A stretch of DNA of 64,000 bases from Acinetobacter chinensis (GTDB taxonomy: Bacteria > Pseudomonadota > Gammaproteobacteria > Pseudomonadales > Moraxellaceae): assembly GCF_002165375.2 (NCBI RefSeq), contig NZ_CP032134.1, positions 2,542,001 through 2,606,000 on the forward strand, read 5' to 3'. Numbering within the stretch: the first letter of the stretch is position 1; the number at the start of each line of letters is the position of its first letter. This document shows, piece by piece, positions 63,261 through 64,000 of this stretch. The notes beneath the pieces are model-generated. The model worked only from the letters and a program-made list of their open reading frames with translations, was not told where the DNA came from and made no database searches. The position numbers were made by a program, and so were the translations under genes.

Positions 63261-63291
63261 ACAGCTTCAGTCCTTAAAACTGAAGCTGTTT
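63261..63291 (+). terminator. hairpin after the small lipoprotein gene
   Basis: ACAGCTTCAGT and ACTGAAGCTGT are exact 11-base arms with a 7-base loop. Only three T follow, so it is a moderate terminator candidate. Confidence 0.6.
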
Positions 63292-63444
63292 CAATGATCC
63301 AACTCAGGCTGTTAAAAACAGATACTGCCCTGCCTCACTGAATTTTCCTCTCAATTTTGGTATCTAATGCCAACCCAAAACCGAATCTGGCATAGATAAT
63401 GTATACATCTGTATATTAATTTAAAAATTGTTGGGATTTTTCGC

Positions 63445-64000
63445 ATGTCCACATCTTTAGACGGTTTACACTTTCCACTCGATTCAGGCTCTGGCAAGCC
63501 AAGCACCTCTGAAACAGGAAAATCCATCATTGCTGAAGCGCTGTCACTGGTTGACCATCAGACTTCACAGGAAGCACTGTCAGAAAAAAACTGGCGTAAA
63601 CAGTATCCACGCTATTTTAAGGCACTGGTCAGTCAGGGCATTGCAACGACCAGCAATCCCATCACGATTGCAAAACAGGGACTGCATAAAGCACAGCACA
63701 GTTTTGAGTTTTATCGTGATGGTCAGAAATACCTGCTCAAAGATGTCATGCAACTGCCTGGTATCAGTAAGCTGCATACTGTAGAAGTCAAAGGTCAGAG
63801 CGATCTGGCACCTGAATGGTACATTCCATACCGTGGTCAGAAACTGCAAGGTGATGCCCTGCTGGCTCAGATACAGACCTGGCAGGACACTGGTATTATT
63901 GAATCCAGTCATGCAAAAGCACTGAGAGCTGTTCATGCACACCCTGAATGGTTTGATCTGTCTGATCAGACCATGGTGCTGTTTGGTGCTGCATCAGAAG
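63445..64000 (+). CDS. unidentified protein, 3' end outside window
   Basis: An ATG at 63445 opens a frame of 185 codons that runs to the window edge without stop. The protein begins MSTSLDGLHFPLDSG and includes WRKQYPRYFKALVSQG, AQHSFEFYRDGQKYLLKD and WYIPYRGQKLQGDALL. The last residues DQTMVLFGAASEA could be the first strand and glycine loop of a nucleotide-binding fold. I do not recognise the family. Codon use fits the neighbouring genes. No clear ribosome binding site is seen, except a GGGA 9 bases or more upstream. Confidence 0.7.
   Translation, partial: MSTSLDGLHFPLDSGSGKPSTSETGKSIIAEALSLVDHQTSQEALSEKNWRKQYPRYFKALVSQGIATTSNPITIAKQGLHKAQHSFEFYRDGQKYLLKDVMQLPGISKLHTVEVKGQSDLAPEWYIPYRGQKLQGDALLAQIQTWQDTGIIESSHAKALRAVHAHPEWFDLSDQTMVLFGAASE

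Overview
The window comes from a gamma-proteobacterium of the Moraxellaceae, almost certainly Acinetobacter. The clearest sign is the order rubredoxin, rubredoxin reductase, esterase, OxyR (39671-42996), which matches the rubA-rubB-estB-oxyR operon known from Acinetobacter. The moderate-to-low G+C, the Acinetobacter-like cysD/cysN, ppk1, mtgA, lysS and nfuA genes, and the many U-tailed terminator hairpins agree with this. Most of the window is ordinary chromosome; three stretches stand out as accessory.

Left part (1-25360): the end of an L,D-transpeptidase gene and a pirin gene are followed by a 10.8-kb gene for a giant classical autotransporter (1728-12551). It has an ESPR signal peptide, about 38 glycine-rich repeats built on AQSIGGGGGNGG, and a C-terminal beta-barrel. 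Next comes a compact catechol siderophore locus (13081-25360). entC, entE, a stand-alone isochorismatase, a stand-alone aryl carrier protein and a PLP-dependent diamino-acid decarboxylase are read leftward. entA is read rightward, and a VibH-like free-standing condensation enzyme leftward. A ferric-siderophore reductase and a complete FecBCD-type ABC importer are read rightward. Good Fur boxes lie in both divergent promoter regions. There is no multimodular NRPS, so the expected product is a small catechol amide of a diamine (2,3-dihydroxybenzoyl on putrescine or cadaverine, probably bis-substituted).

Middle (25451-33177): a tRNA-Ser(UGA), a TetR repressor with its probable operator and an EamA exporter are followed by a very A+T-rich two-gene insert, gajA-gajB. 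This is a Gabija anti-phage system and overlaps the exporter gene tail to tail. The cysD and cysN genes for sulfate activation follow, separated by a palindromic repeat.

Right part (33456-64000): mainly housekeeping genes. These include a Wzi-like outer-membrane protein, lysS, a YqiA-like esterase, apt, the rub operon, a divergent response regulator, ppk1, mtgA, two rhomboid proteases, an ABC transporter with tesA, a carbonic anhydrase and a secreted lipase with an unknown partner. A methyltransferase, a TonB-dependent catechol-type receptor with a Fur-like box, and nfuA follow. The window ends with a lipoprotein sulfatase overlapping its own exported formylglycine-generating enzyme, a 55-residue lipoprotein missed by length cut-offs, and the start of an unidentified gene.

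The iron genes work together: catechol synthesis, cytoplasmic import and iron release are all encoded at 13081-25360. The outer-membrane receptor at 56288 is a candidate for the missing uptake step. No exporter and no phosphopantetheinyl transferase for the carrier protein are present in the window.
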